Of a stretch of 64,000 nucleotides of DNA, positions 43,603-52,700 are shown in pieces (position 1 is the stretch's first letter; each line of letters starts with the position of its first letter). The position numbers were made by a program, and so were the translations under genes. The stretch covers positions 1 to 64,000 of the forward strand of contig JAPOVV010000103.1 in NCBI GenBank assembly GCA_026707945.1, in the 5' to 3' direction. A model generated the notes under the pieces. The model saw only the letters and a list, made by a program, of their open reading frames with translations. It made no database searches and was not told the origin of the DNA. The stretch comes from Gammaproteobacteria bacterium (lineage in GTDB: Bacteria > Pseudomonadota > Gammaproteobacteria > Pseudomonadales > Azotimanducaceae).

Positions 43603-45159
43603 TCACATGTTAATTTTGCGCGACACAGGGATAGATCCCATACTGCCGCTTGCCCAGCCATGAAACACGGCTGAGAATTTACCCGCTTCTGATCCCGCAA
43701 CCACGATGTGGATGCGATCTTCTGATGCGAACTTAGGTATTGGACGCGATAACTCTTCGTCTGACATGTTGGCGGCTGCCTGAGCCGGTATACCGACACC
43801 GCTCCTCGAGTCCGCGATTAGTTCACGGAATGGCACACTTGACACTTCCTGAATGCGTGCGCGAATATCCGCCTTAGACCAGCCATCGCGTTGAATCGTA
43901 TCCACGTGCTCGGGACTGATAACTAGGATCGTATCGCCTGCACGATGCGCTTTTACGGCGTGGACCGCCCGCATCGACAGTGCGAAACTGCCGACCAGGG
44001 CTTCCGCTGATCGCGACGTTTGATCAACGATTTGCGCGGGTCCGCTCGACATCGCAAATATTGAGACAACCGAATCCTCTGGCTCGAAACCGCGTTCGAC
44101 GTGGAGTGGTTCCCATGGGCTTCGTTCCTCCCATTCAGGGAAGCACATCGTGAATTTCATGGGATTGCCCAGTGTCGATCGTTCTGTACCACCTGGTTTT
44201 GCCCCGCCAATGTTGCGAACCGCAAGCCGGACAGCTCGACCGATCGCGGCATTCGCACGGGTACCTTGCCCAAGCGCAGACAACTTCATGTTCATATCCA
44301 ACGCATGGCGTACTGGACCGTTCAGAATCATGACCGGTGTTCCGCCCATGGTGGTTGCAAATACGCCGTGGCAGTTGAATTCGTCCGTGCACATCGCTTC
44401 GATCGTCGCGATGACGACAGGTAGGTATTCGGGTTTGCAACCGGCCAATACCGCGTTTATCGCAATCTTTTCGACCGTCGCAGGCGCAAGGTTGGGCGGG
44501 ATCGTCGCGACCACGTCTTGTGGATCGCGGTCGGTACCACCGAGTATGCGTATGACACGCTCTGGTGTTGGTGGTACGACGGGTAGACCGTCCGTAAACC
44601 CTTGATCGAACAAAAACTCGTGGACATCGTCGTGCGATGCGATTTCAATGCGACGTGCTCGTAACGGACTGTTCTCAGCCTCGGCTCGAAGACGTTCTGC
44701 AATGATCGGATCTTGCGTTAACGATCCACAGCCAGGACGCCAATCGGGAAGCAAGTTCCAATCGATATCCACATTGCTTATGTCTTCGCTGAGGAGGTCA
44801 CGCCATTCGGACTTGTCGAAGCCAATAACTTCCTTTATCGGTTCGCCCACGTCATCAAGCAGTATTGCATGCGGAACCGTATCGAGTTCGTATGCAAATG
44901 ACACGATCAACGTCGAGTCGTCAAGTACTGGTACAGACAACTCGTGATTTTTTGCGAGCAGCTCGTTTCCATCTGACGTTTGTCCGACGAGCAAAACGTC
45001 AGCATCGCCTTCCCGATGTGCTGCTTCTAGGAGTGGGGCGACCAGATTACAGGTTGGACAGTCTTCCTTTACGAAGCACAAGAGTGTTTTCGTACCAGTG
45101 GGCACGCTGTGATCAGTGCCGTTGAGATCCGTTAATGTGAAGGGTTGAACTGCAGTCAT
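43603..45159 (-). CDS. Thioredoxin-like domain fused to a long domain, UGSC-associated
   Basis: A 518-residue protein. Residues 1-130 are thioredoxin-like, with FVKEDCPTCNLVAPLL and the active pair C34-P-T-C37. DWRPGCGSLT near 140 resembles a Cys-containing counterpart of the UGSC site. Residues about 150-518 form an unassigned domain with FTDGLPVVPPTPE (about 183-195), DVVATIPPNLAP, FNCHGVFATTMGGTPVMILNGPV (about 258-280) and HIVVAGSEAGKF. The fused layout next to a Sec protein suggests a redox partner. Stop is 18 bases before the selenoprotein start; the RraA-like stop is 9 bases before its own start (TAGGTCA purine site), so the three are an operon. Function not known. Confidence 0.7.
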   Translation of the reverse strand: MTAVQPFTLTDLNGTDHSVPTGTKTLLCFVKEDCPTCNLVAPLLEAAHREGDADVLLVGQTSDGNELLAKNHELSVPVLDDSTLIVSFAYELDTVPHAILLDDVGEPIKEVIGFDKSEWRDLLSEDISNVDIDWNLLPDWRPGCGSLTQDPIIAERLRAEAENSPLRARRIEIASHDDVHEFLFDQGFTDGLPVVPPTPERVIRILGGTDRDPQDVVATIPPNLAPATVEKIAINAVLAGCKPEYLPVVIATIEAMCTDEFNCHGVFATTMGGTPVMILNGPVRHALDMNMKLSALGQGTRANAAIGRAVRLAVRNIGGAKPGGTERSTLGNPMKFTMCFPEWEERSPWEPLHVERGFEPEDSVVSIFAMSSGPAQIVDQTSRSAEALVGSFALSMRAVHAVKAHRAGDTILVISPEHVDTIQRDGWSKADIRARIQEVSSVPFRELIADSRSGVGIPAQAAANMSDEELSRPIPKFASEDRIHIVVAGSEAGKFSAVFHGWASGSMGSIPVSRKINM

Positions 45160-45168
45160 CGCCGTGAC

Positions 45169-45873
45169 CTAGTGGACTTCAGCCGCGTCCCCCCAAGCTT
45201 TCTGCAAGCGCTCGAAGTCAAAGCCGTCTTCCTGTGCGGCATTGATGATGACCCGCTCTCGACGTGCGATCGCGGCTGCCGCATCTGGCACTTCGTGAGC
45301 TTTGTCGTTCGGAATGACGACGGCGCCGTGTTGATCAGCGTGGATTAAGTCCCCACTTGTAACGCGCATTCCCGCGACGTTTATGCCGCCGCCGTAGGAG
45401 ACCGGATGAACAAATGCATGTGAGGGACCAATACGGTCAGCGAGCATTTGAAAACCTGGCGCGATATCTGGAATGTCGCGCACACTTCCGTCCGTGATTA
45501 ATCCGACACAGCCTAAACCACAATGAATGTTGCTATTCACTTCGCCCCAAAACGACCCATAGCCACGCGACTCACCATCCAAATCTTGAATCACGATGAT
45601 GGCGGGTTTCGGACCGTCATCGATGTACTGATAGTAGCCGTGCTGGATGTCTCGTGCAGCTTCACCACGAGCGTCTGAGGGGTGCATTGCTCGAATACAC
45701 GCGGTACGCGCATATCCGACCATGCTGCCCAATTCAGGTCTTGTGCAGACCAGCGGATCTGTGGTATATCCGTAGCCACGGCGCTGAGGTATCACAGACT
45801 CTAATGCATTGCATACCGTTGGCGTATCCAGTTCTTTTAGTTGCTCGATTAGGTCGTCAGAGACGGTCGTCAT
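45169..45873 (-). CDS. RraA-family protein (HMG/CHA aldolase-like)
   Basis: A 234-residue RraA-like protein (PF03737 type), a fold that includes 4-hydroxy-4-methyl-2-oxoglutarate aldolase and RNase E regulator RraA. The key motif is present: GLGCVGLITDGSVRD (about 128-142), with metal/substrate-binding D138 and R141. The start opens STVSDDLIEQLKELDTPTVCNAL. It is longer than RraA (about 160) and closer to the catabolic members that cleave keto acids. It is the first gene of the operon leading to the selenoprotein. Substrate unknown; relation to the redox partners is unexplained. Confidence 0.86.
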   Translation of the reverse strand: MTTVSDDLIEQLKELDTPTVCNALESVIPQRRGYGYTTDPLVCTRPELGSMVGYARTACIRAMHPSDARGEAARDIQHGYYQYIDDGPKPAIIVIQDLDGESRGYGSFWGEVNSNIHCGLGCVGLITDGSVRDIPDIAPGFQMLADRIGPSHAFVHPVSYGGGINVAGMRVTSGDLIHADQHGAVVIPNDKAHEVPDAAAAIARRERVIINAAQEDGFDFERLQKAWGDAAEVH

Positions 45874-46012
45874 ATGCTGATTTTCCTTTCCAGTAGCGCA
45901 GGGAAGAGCGGGTATGTTAGCGATTAAACGTTGTGATACTTTGTCAACCTCGTATGCGCGAGAAGGCAGCTCAACGAAAATCCGTTTGTAAAATTGCGCG
46001 CGGCTATCAAGT

Positions 46013-46088
46013 GGGTGTTTAGCTCAGCTGGGAGAGCGGTGGCCTTACAAGCCACAGGTCGCAGGTTCGACCCCTGCAACACCCACCA
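46013..46088 (+). tRNA. tRNA-Val(TAC)
   Basis: A cloverleaf with acceptor GGGTGTT/AACACCC, D-arm GCTC..GAGC, anticodon stem GTGGC/GCCAC around CTTACAA (anticodon TAC, valine) and T-arm CAGGTTCGACCCCTG. Encoded CCA at 46086-46088. It is followed 38 bases later by tRNA-Asp. Confidence 0.96.
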
Positions 46089-46126
46089 CTTACTATCATT
46101 ACGTTTTGATAGAGATTGATCGTCTC

Positions 46127-46203
46127 GGAGCGGTAGTTCAGCTGGTTAGAATACTGGCCTGTCACGCCAGTGGTCGCGGGTTCGAGTCCCGTCCGCTCCG
46201 CCA
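46127..46203 (+). tRNA. tRNA-Asp(GTC)
   Basis: A cloverleaf with acceptor GGAGCGG/CCGCTCC, discriminator G, anticodon stem CTGGC/GCCAG around CTGTCAC (anticodon GTC, aspartate) and T-arm CGGGTTCGAGTCCCG. Encoded CCA at 46201-46203. Co-oriented with tRNA-Val(TAC), a common pair in gammaproteobacteria. Confidence 0.96.
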
Positions 46204-46451
46204 CTTCTTACTTTAACTTATTGTTTTATTTAGTTATTTTTAGCGAAATCTCTCGGTCCACGAACATTCTTGACTAGCTCACCCATAACGTTTTGGTGAG
46301 AGTGATGACGTGAACTGAAATACAGGTTCGCGAATTTGCCCCTTCGGCACATTGTGCTTGTCGCGGAACCGCGCACGTCCACCTATGTATCGGTGAACTC
46401 TCACCTGTAGAATCGCTCCTCGCCTCTCACTTAGATGGTTTTACCAGCATC

Positions 46452-46958
46452 GTGTCAGATTCCACCGTCAATCCAATAGCGAAAATCGGCGCTCTAACTC
46501 TGCAGTCCTTCGAGCGTGGTAACGCTTACGCGAGTTCCGACGTGAGAATTGGTCCGCGCATCGGTCTTGAGAAACTCGGAGCTACGTATACGGAAGTACC
46601 ACCTGGTAAGTCCTCATGTCCGTTTCACGTTCACCACGTCGAAGAGGAGATGTTTGTCATACTTGAAGGTGAAGGGCGTTATCGGTTTGGATCGGAGATT
46701 TATGAAGTCCAAGCTGGCGACGTGTTGGGTGCGCCTTGCGGCGGACCGGAAGTCGCACATAAGCTCACCAACACAGGTTCGAAAACGCTCAAATACTTAG
46801 CCATTTCGACGATGGCGCGAACCGATGTGTGTGAATATCCCGACAGTGGCAAGTTCGCCGTTGGAACGCGAAGCGATCGACCTGAGGAATTCGGTTACAT
46901 TGGTCGTGCGGTAGACCCTCTCGACTATTGGGATGGGGAGCCCGACAGTGCTCTCTGA
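46452..46958 (+). CDS. Cupin-domain protein
   Basis: A 168-residue cupin with both motifs: PFHVHHVEEEMFVILEG (about 57-73; GxHxHxxxxE class) and the second GDVLGAPCGGPEVAHKLTN (about 88-106). The metal ligands are H58, H60 or H61, E64/E65 and H102. GTG start. Cupins of this kind are often oxygenase or sugar-isomerase proteins; here the C-terminus includes GYIGRAVDPLDYWDGE, similar to small single-domain cupins. No operon partner is close; the next gene starts 180 bases downstream. Confidence 0.8.
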   Translation: MSDSTVNPIAKIGALTLQSFERGNAYASSDVRIGPRIGLEKLGATYTEVPPGKSSCPFHVHHVEEEMFVILEGEGRYRFGSEIYEVQAGDVLGAPCGGPEVAHKLTNTGSKTLKYLAISTMARTDVCEYPDSGKFAVGTRSDRPEEFGYIGRAVDPLDYWDGEPDSAL

Positions 46959-47070
46959 TGGCCAATAGGGACTACATCCGTAATGTGCTTTGCCCGGATA
47001 AGAGGTGCGATTCCTTATCCCGTAGTCCTAGGTAGAAAAACCGACTATGAGAAAATTGCCGAAATGAAAG

Positions 47071-47088
47071 AAGGCAATACATTGCCTT
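47071..47088. repeat. Perfect inverted repeat in the cupin-dehydrogenase spacer
   Basis: AAGGCAA and TTGCCTT flank a 4-base loop (TACA). It could form a transcript hairpin in the 180-base spacer between cupin and hydroxylase-type dehydrogenase. No T-run follows on the plus strand; a weaker T-rich stretch follows on the minus strand. Confidence 0.4.
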
Positions 47089-47138
47089 TGTCGGTTCGCT
47101 TGATAGCAACACATGTGTTTGCTTGACCGAAAACCGTC

Positions 47139-48305
47139 GTGACGGAAAGATCCGTGACTAACCCTGTTCAATTGAATCAATTAGATCGACAACCAGCGCC
47201 GCTCAAACGCGCGAAAACTCTTTACGATGAAATCGTCGCAGCAGGCGATGCGATCGATGAAAATCGAGAGATTCCTACAGCTCTAGTAGCGAAGCTAAAG
47301 AGCGCGAATCTACTTCGTTTGCTCGTTCCGAAGCGACTCGGAGGCGAGGAGATGGATTGGTATGAGTACTTGGATGTCATTCTCACGATAGCACATGCAG
47401 ATGGGAGCGTGGGTTGGTGCATTAATCAAGGCAATGTTTTCGCAACCAACGCGGCGAGAGAACCAGTAGAGCTTGCGCGGGAAATCTGGGGTGTCCACGA
47501 AGGTAGTTGTGGCAACGGTCCGCCTATCAACGCTACATCGAAAGACGTGTCTGGCGGTTACTTACTAAGCGGTAAATGGATTTTTTCGAGTGGTTGTCGA
47601 CATGCGAATTGGTTAGCCGCACTCGTAACGAGTTCAAGCCATCCGCCTCGACTCCATTTCATGCCAAAAGACGACATCGAGCTAATTGACAACTGGCAAG
47701 TTCACGGTCTTCGAGGAACCGGTAGTTTCGGATTTACGTGCCAGGACTATTTCGTCCCTGAGAATCGGGTGATGCGAATGGATCTCCCGCATGTCGAGCC
47801 GGGACCTATTTACAAGATTCCGATATCGTTGATGTTTGCGTGTGGTTTTGGGTGCGTTGCACTTGGAGTGGCTCGATCGGGATTGGACAGTGTAATCGAA
47901 CTGAGTCATACAAAGAAACCTCAGTTTGGAAAACTGACGCTCGCACAAGATCCCGTCGTTCAGAGTAAGATCGGTCTAGCGGAAGGACTGTTTGGAGGTG
48001 CAAAAGCCTTCCTTTACGATACTGTCGGTGAGGTTTGGGAGAGTGTTCAGATGAACGGCAAGATCTCTATGGATGAGAGATTACAGCTGCGCTTGGCTGG
48101 TACTCACGCTATTAGACAATCGGCACAAGTTATTGATATTGTTTACAACTTAACGGGCTCTAACGCGATTTTCAAATCTACGGTTATCCAACGCAAGTTT
48201 CAGGATATCCACGTAATTACTCAGCAAGTACAGGGCCGAGAATCACACTATCAGACTGTTGGCGCGCATTTGCTCGGTGAGAGCCCGGAAGGCGGCATTT
48301 ACTGA
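47139..48305 (+). CDS. Acyl-CoA dehydrogenase-fold flavin hydroxylase-like protein
   Basis: A 388-residue protein similar in layout to the one at 27894-29063. Visible are AHADGSVGWCINQGNVF (about 87-103, hydroxylase-branch motif), GGYLLSGKWIFSSGCRHANW (about 140-159) and LRGTGSFGFTCQDYFVPE. The C-terminal helical part ends with QGRESHYQTVG. The branch includes flavin hydroxylases and sulfur or aromatic monooxygenases rather than CoA dehydrogenases. GTG start. It converges with the limonene-monooxygenase-like gene (40 bases), which might supply or need the same reductase. Substrate unknown. Confidence 0.8.
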   Translation: MTERSVTNPVQLNQLDRQPAPLKRAKTLYDEIVAAGDAIDENREIPTALVAKLKSANLLRLLVPKRLGGEEMDWYEYLDVILTIAHADGSVGWCINQGNVFATNAAREPVELAREIWGVHEGSCGNGPPINATSKDVSGGYLLSGKWIFSSGCRHANWLAALVTSSSHPPRLHFMPKDDIELIDNWQVHGLRGTGSFGFTCQDYFVPENRVMRMDLPHVEPGPIYKIPISLMFACGFGCVALGVARSGLDSVIELSHTKKPQFGKLTLAQDPVVQSKIGLAEGLFGGAKAFLYDTVGEVWESVQMNGKISMDERLQLRLAGTHAIRQSAQVIDIVYNLTGSNAIFKSTVIQRKFQDIHVITQQVQGRESHYQTVGAHLLGESPEGGIY

Positions 48306-48345
48306 TTTGACTCCACGCTGACGCGTGTTCACAAAATCCTACCCG

Positions 48346-49593
48346 TCAGTCAGAGTCAGAGGCTGCTTTTTCTATCTCCGTTGAAGCATGAGCTTGAAGC
48401 GCGGAAGCGGCTCTTGCGTTTTGAGCAGCTTTCATCGCTTCAGCTGCACGCTTGTTTTCCTGAATCTTCGCATTAATCGCCATGCCAGCTCGCATCCAGG
48501 TTTCTCGGTTCTCAATTACATATTGATTCGATTCGCGATAGTCGTTTACGAGGCCGTTCACTTCCGGAATAACGTACCGGGCGACTAAATCCCAACTATT
48601 CAACGTATCTGCTCGATTTGCCCAATCGTGCACAAATCCAATCACACAGCCAAATCCGCCGGACAGCTCCTGCATTTCGTAGATTTTTGCGACTAGGTCA
48701 TCGGGAGTACCGATGACGCTCACACTTCCTTCGCTAAATGCCATCACGTCTACGGCTTCGTCTGGCGTTTTAAAGATCTGTCCTTGACCGGCCGCAAGCG
48801 TGCCAACGGTATATTCGTTGTTGTGCCGGAAGAGACCGTCTCGAGCTTGTTCGCGTGCCTTGTCGCGAGTCTCGGCGATATGCCAATTCAGCACGAGACG
48901 CCATGCACTCCGGTCTACCACGTTGCCATGCTTCTCAGCAGCTTCTTCAGCAAAACTCCATTGCAGTGGCAGCGCTTGGATACCGGCTTGTGATGTAGAG
49001 CCGATCGACAGTACGCCTATCCCATGCTTGCCGGCCAGTGTCATACCCGACGGACTGACCAAGGACGCTACCGTAAACTCCATGTTCTTCTGAACGGGTT
49101 TCAGTTGCAGTTTCGCGTCTCGCAGGGTAAACCACTCAGACTCCACTGTGAAGCGTTCGTTGGCCTCGAACAACCTCCGAATTACGCCGATCGCTTCGTC
49201 TTGACGATCGCGCAATACCATCGGATCAACGCCCAATGTGTGAGCATCACTTGGAAGTGCGCCTGGTCCTGAGCCAAAAATCACGCGACCACGAGATTGA
49301 TGGTCAAGTTGCGCCATTCTTTGTGCGACCATGAATGGATGGTGATAGGGTAGCGACACAACGCCCGTACCTAACCGAATACGGTGGGTTCGTTCGGCGG
49401 CCGCCGCTAAGAAGAGTTCCGGCGATGCGATAACCTCCCAACCAGTTGAATGATGTTCGCCACACCAAAACTCGTCAAACCCGAGTCGGTCCATGTGAGC
49501 AACGAGTTCAAGGTCGCTCTGAAACTGTAAAGTCGGGTGTTCTCCAATTGGGTGATGTGGCGCTAGAAACGCACCGAATCGCATGTCGCTCAT
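48346..49593 (-). CDS. Limonene monooxygenase-like LLM flavin oxidoreductase
   Basis: A 415-residue luciferase-like protein. It opens MRFGAFLAPHHPIGEHP and has LGFDEFWCGEHHSTGWE, IRLGTGVVSLPYHHPFMVAQR (about 70-90) and GPGALPSDAHTLG (about 107-119). This set resembles the limonene 1,2-monooxygenase branch, which oxidises terpenes with FMNH2. The C-terminal 60 residues are Ala-rich and charged, probably helical and variable. It lies downstream of the RND pump genes on the same strand with 135 bases between, including a hairpin. The exact terpene substrate is inferred from family, not shown. Confidence 0.8.
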   Translation of the reverse strand: MSDMRFGAFLAPHHPIGEHPTLQFQSDLELVAHMDRLGFDEFWCGEHHSTGWEVIASPELFLAAAAERTHRIRLGTGVVSLPYHHPFMVAQRMAQLDHQSRGRVIFGSGPGALPSDAHTLGVDPMVLRDRQDEAIGVIRRLFEANERFTVESEWFTLRDAKLQLKPVQKNMEFTVASLVSPSGMTLAGKHGIGVLSIGSTSQAGIQALPLQWSFAEEAAEKHGNVVDRSAWRLVLNWHIAETRDKAREQARDGLFRHNNEYTVGTLAAGQGQIFKTPDEAVDVMAFSEGSVSVIGTPDDLVAKIYEMQELSGGFGCVIGFVHDWANRADTLNSWDLVARYVIPEVNGLVNDYRESNQYVIENRETWMRAGMAINAKIQENKRAAEAMKAAQNARAASALQAHASTEIEKAASDSD

Positions 49594-49692
49594 TTACTTT
49601 GACGTGATTGTGTAGGAATACTCGGAATTGGATTCTACTTTTGCCTAAGACGGCCTATTGCAGCGTGACTATGTTTTTTTATTGAAGTTTTA

Positions 49693-49715
49693 GACGAAAC
49701 ATACTAGGTTTCGTC
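49693..49715. repeat. Perfect hairpin between RND pump and LLM gene
   Basis: GACGAAAC and GTTTCGTC form an 8-base-pair stem around a 7-base loop. It lies between the stop of the RND gene (49729) and the LLM start (49593) and would be transcribed in minus-strand RNA. No U-run follows in either direction (an A-rich run follows on the minus strand), so it is not a standard terminator and may be a processing or stabilising element. Confidence 0.45.
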
Positions 49716-49728
49716 GTAAGACTAACCG

Positions 49729-52700
49729 TTAGGTCCGAAGTCGATCTTCGGTTACTGGTCCAGTCGAAAGTTCGTTTGGAAGCGCACCCGCGACCGAAGA
49801 ACCGGTCGATTCATCCCCGGATGCGACACCAAAAGCAATTTCGCGTTCCTCTGCGGGCTTAAACGCTTTCTTTAGATCGGCGGTATCTTCGTGCATCCGG
49901 AAAAGTGACTTGACGTCTTTACGAATCTGAATGAGACTTGGCACGATGAAGAGCGTGGTCACAGCCGCGAAAACGGTACCAGTCGCGAGACTAACCGCCA
50001 TTGGGATAAGGAACTGCGCTTGCATGCTCGTTTCAAACAACATAGGCATGAGGCCGAGTGCTGTCGTTGCTGTCGTAAGGAATACCGCTCTGAAACGGCC
50101 ACGCACTGCCTCTACGATCGCTTCCTCGAATTCGATGCCGGCCGCACGCAGCCGTAAAAATAGGTCTGTTAGTACGAGGGAATTGTTTACGACGATACCA
50201 CTCAATGCAATGATCCCAAATATCGAAACAAACGACAGATCGAAGCCAAGAAACCAATGTCCTACGATGGCACCGCCTGCCCCGAACGGGATCGCCGACA
50301 GTACGGTAAATGGCATTGAATAGTTGCGAAGTTGGCTCGCTAAAAGTATGTACATCAATAAGATAGAGGAAGCTGCTAGCAAACCGAGCTGAGTAAAGTC
50401 CTCCGCCTGTTCTTGAGCGAATCCAGCTTCTCGTATGAGGAGACGAGGAAACTCTGTCCTGAGCGCGGGGAGCACGGACTCGTTCACTTCAGCGATGACC
50501 TGATTCGGAGTGCGAAGTGTGCTATCAATTCTCGCACTCACTTCTACGACTCGACGACCGTCGATACGAGTAATGGAGGAGTAGCTCCGGTTTTCTTCGA
50601 TACTCGCAACTGTGAAGAGTGGTACTTCCGTACCGTCATTCAGGCGAATGCGCGAATTAGCAAAATCCCGCGTGCTACTACGCTCATCGGTTGGAAAGCG
50701 AACCATCACTTTGACTTCGTTGCGATTTCGCTGAATCCGCTGAATTTCCTCACCGAAATAGCTCTGACGCAATTGCCGGGAGATGTCAAGATTCGTGAGG
50801 CCAGCTGCTTCTCCCGCTGGTGTTAGTTCGATATCGAACTGACGTTTGCCGAGATCAAAATCGTCTGTGATCTGCACCAGTGCTTCAACGTCTGCCAATC
50901 GAGCTTTTAGGGCGTCTACTGCTCGCAACAGGACATTACTGTCGCGATGGCTCAGTTGGTACGCCATCGTAGAGCCGCCGATGAAAGACGATGTGAATTG
51001 CAATGAATCTACGCCCGGAATCGTGCCGACTTCACTGCGCCAGAGCCGCTCGATTTCTGCAGAACTATTCTGTCTGATACTCTCGTCGGCCAGTTCCAAG
51101 ATTACCTGAGCACGGTTGCTGCTTGCTGAAACTCCTCCCGGTCCGCCTGGGCCACCGGCTAGCTGGAGGCCGCCGCCAACCACCATGCTGAGCGATCGAA
51201 TTTCTGTATTACCAGCTGCCTCATTGACACGGAGAACCGCATTGCGCAGTTGTTCAGCGCCCGCTTCGGTTGCGTTGTACGGTGTGCCGACAGGATAGGT
51301 TAGGCTAGCGGAGACAGTGTCCGACTCGATCGCAGGGAAGAACAGGAACCGGACGGAATTTGTGCCTAACAGAGACCCACAAAACACGAGGAACACGATT
51401 GCCAGAACTAGCGTTAGGTAGCGTCGTTTAACAGCCCATGCAGCAGCTGGTACGAGAACACGATCGCGAAAACCGGCGACACCAGATGCGATTAAGGATT
51501 GCACAGAACTTAGTGGCCACCTGCTCCAGTAACCTTCGTGAGAGAGGTGAGCTGGAAGGATCAAGAATACCTCGATCATGGATATGACTAGGACGGTAAT
51601 CACGACCAGTGGTACTGCACCGAGTATTTGTCCGAACGTACCGGTGGCGAATAGAAGGGGCGCGAACGCGGCCATTGAAGTTAGGACCCCGATGCTTACA
51701 GGTGAGAATACGCCTTTCGCGCCAGCGATGGACGCACCGACACCGCGTAACCCGGTTTCGTGCACCGCGCCGATGTTCTCTCCGACAACGATGGCGTCGT
51801 CGACGACCACACCTAATACCATGATCAAACCGAATAATGAAACCATGGTGATTTCGACGCCGAGTGGTGCGAAAAAGATCATTGCACCTAGGAATGAGAT
51901 GGGTACTCCCATCGCGACCCAAACCGCGAGCTTTAGATCGAGCATTAGTACCAGGAACGTAACGACAAGCGTAAAACCAAGTATTCCGTTGCGAACCAGA
52001 AGATCTATGCGTTGTTCCAAGACGACTGCTTGATCTTGGAATATTTCGATATCAACGTCGTAGGGGATAGAAATCCCGTCTAGATTCGATTTGACAATCT
52101 CGGCGATCTCAAGCACATCCTCAGAGTCGGAACGACTTACCTGAACGAAGATTGCGGGTTTTCCGTTGAATTCGTTTCGCAACTGGTCGTCTACGAACGC
52201 GTCACGGACGATCGCGATATCGCGCAAGAGTAGGGTGGTTCCGTTTGGTAACGATTGGATTGGAATCGACTCGAACTCGGCGCCTGTCATTAGTTTTTTG
52301 TTCGTGCGGATCAGGAGATCGCCCGCGTTCGATTTGATTTCACCCGCCGAAAGATTGACTGAATATTGCCGTATGCGGTTAGCGACCTGTTCAAGTGTGA
52401 GCCCGTATTGACGAAGTGTGCGTTCGCTTATTTCGATCGAAATCTCATACGCGCGAGCACCATCGAGCGTGACGAGCGATACGCCGTCCAGGTCAAGTAG
52501 GGCATCCTGCAAAAATTCCGCCGCGCTTCGCAACTCTGTCTCGGGAACGGGGCCGGATACAACAAGCTGCATCACACTGCTGACGGCTTCAGCGATGGTA
52601 ACTTCTGCTTCCTCCGCACGTTGTGGAGGGAAGTCGACTAAGCGATCGACTGCGGATTTGACGTCTTCATAGACTTCATCTTCGTCGGCAAAGTCCGTTA

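Noticed and set aside
46019-46204. A 61-residue minus-strand ORF across the two tRNA genes (starts MAERTGLEPATTG)
   Set aside because: This is the well-known spurious antisense frame of tRNA clusters, not a protein.
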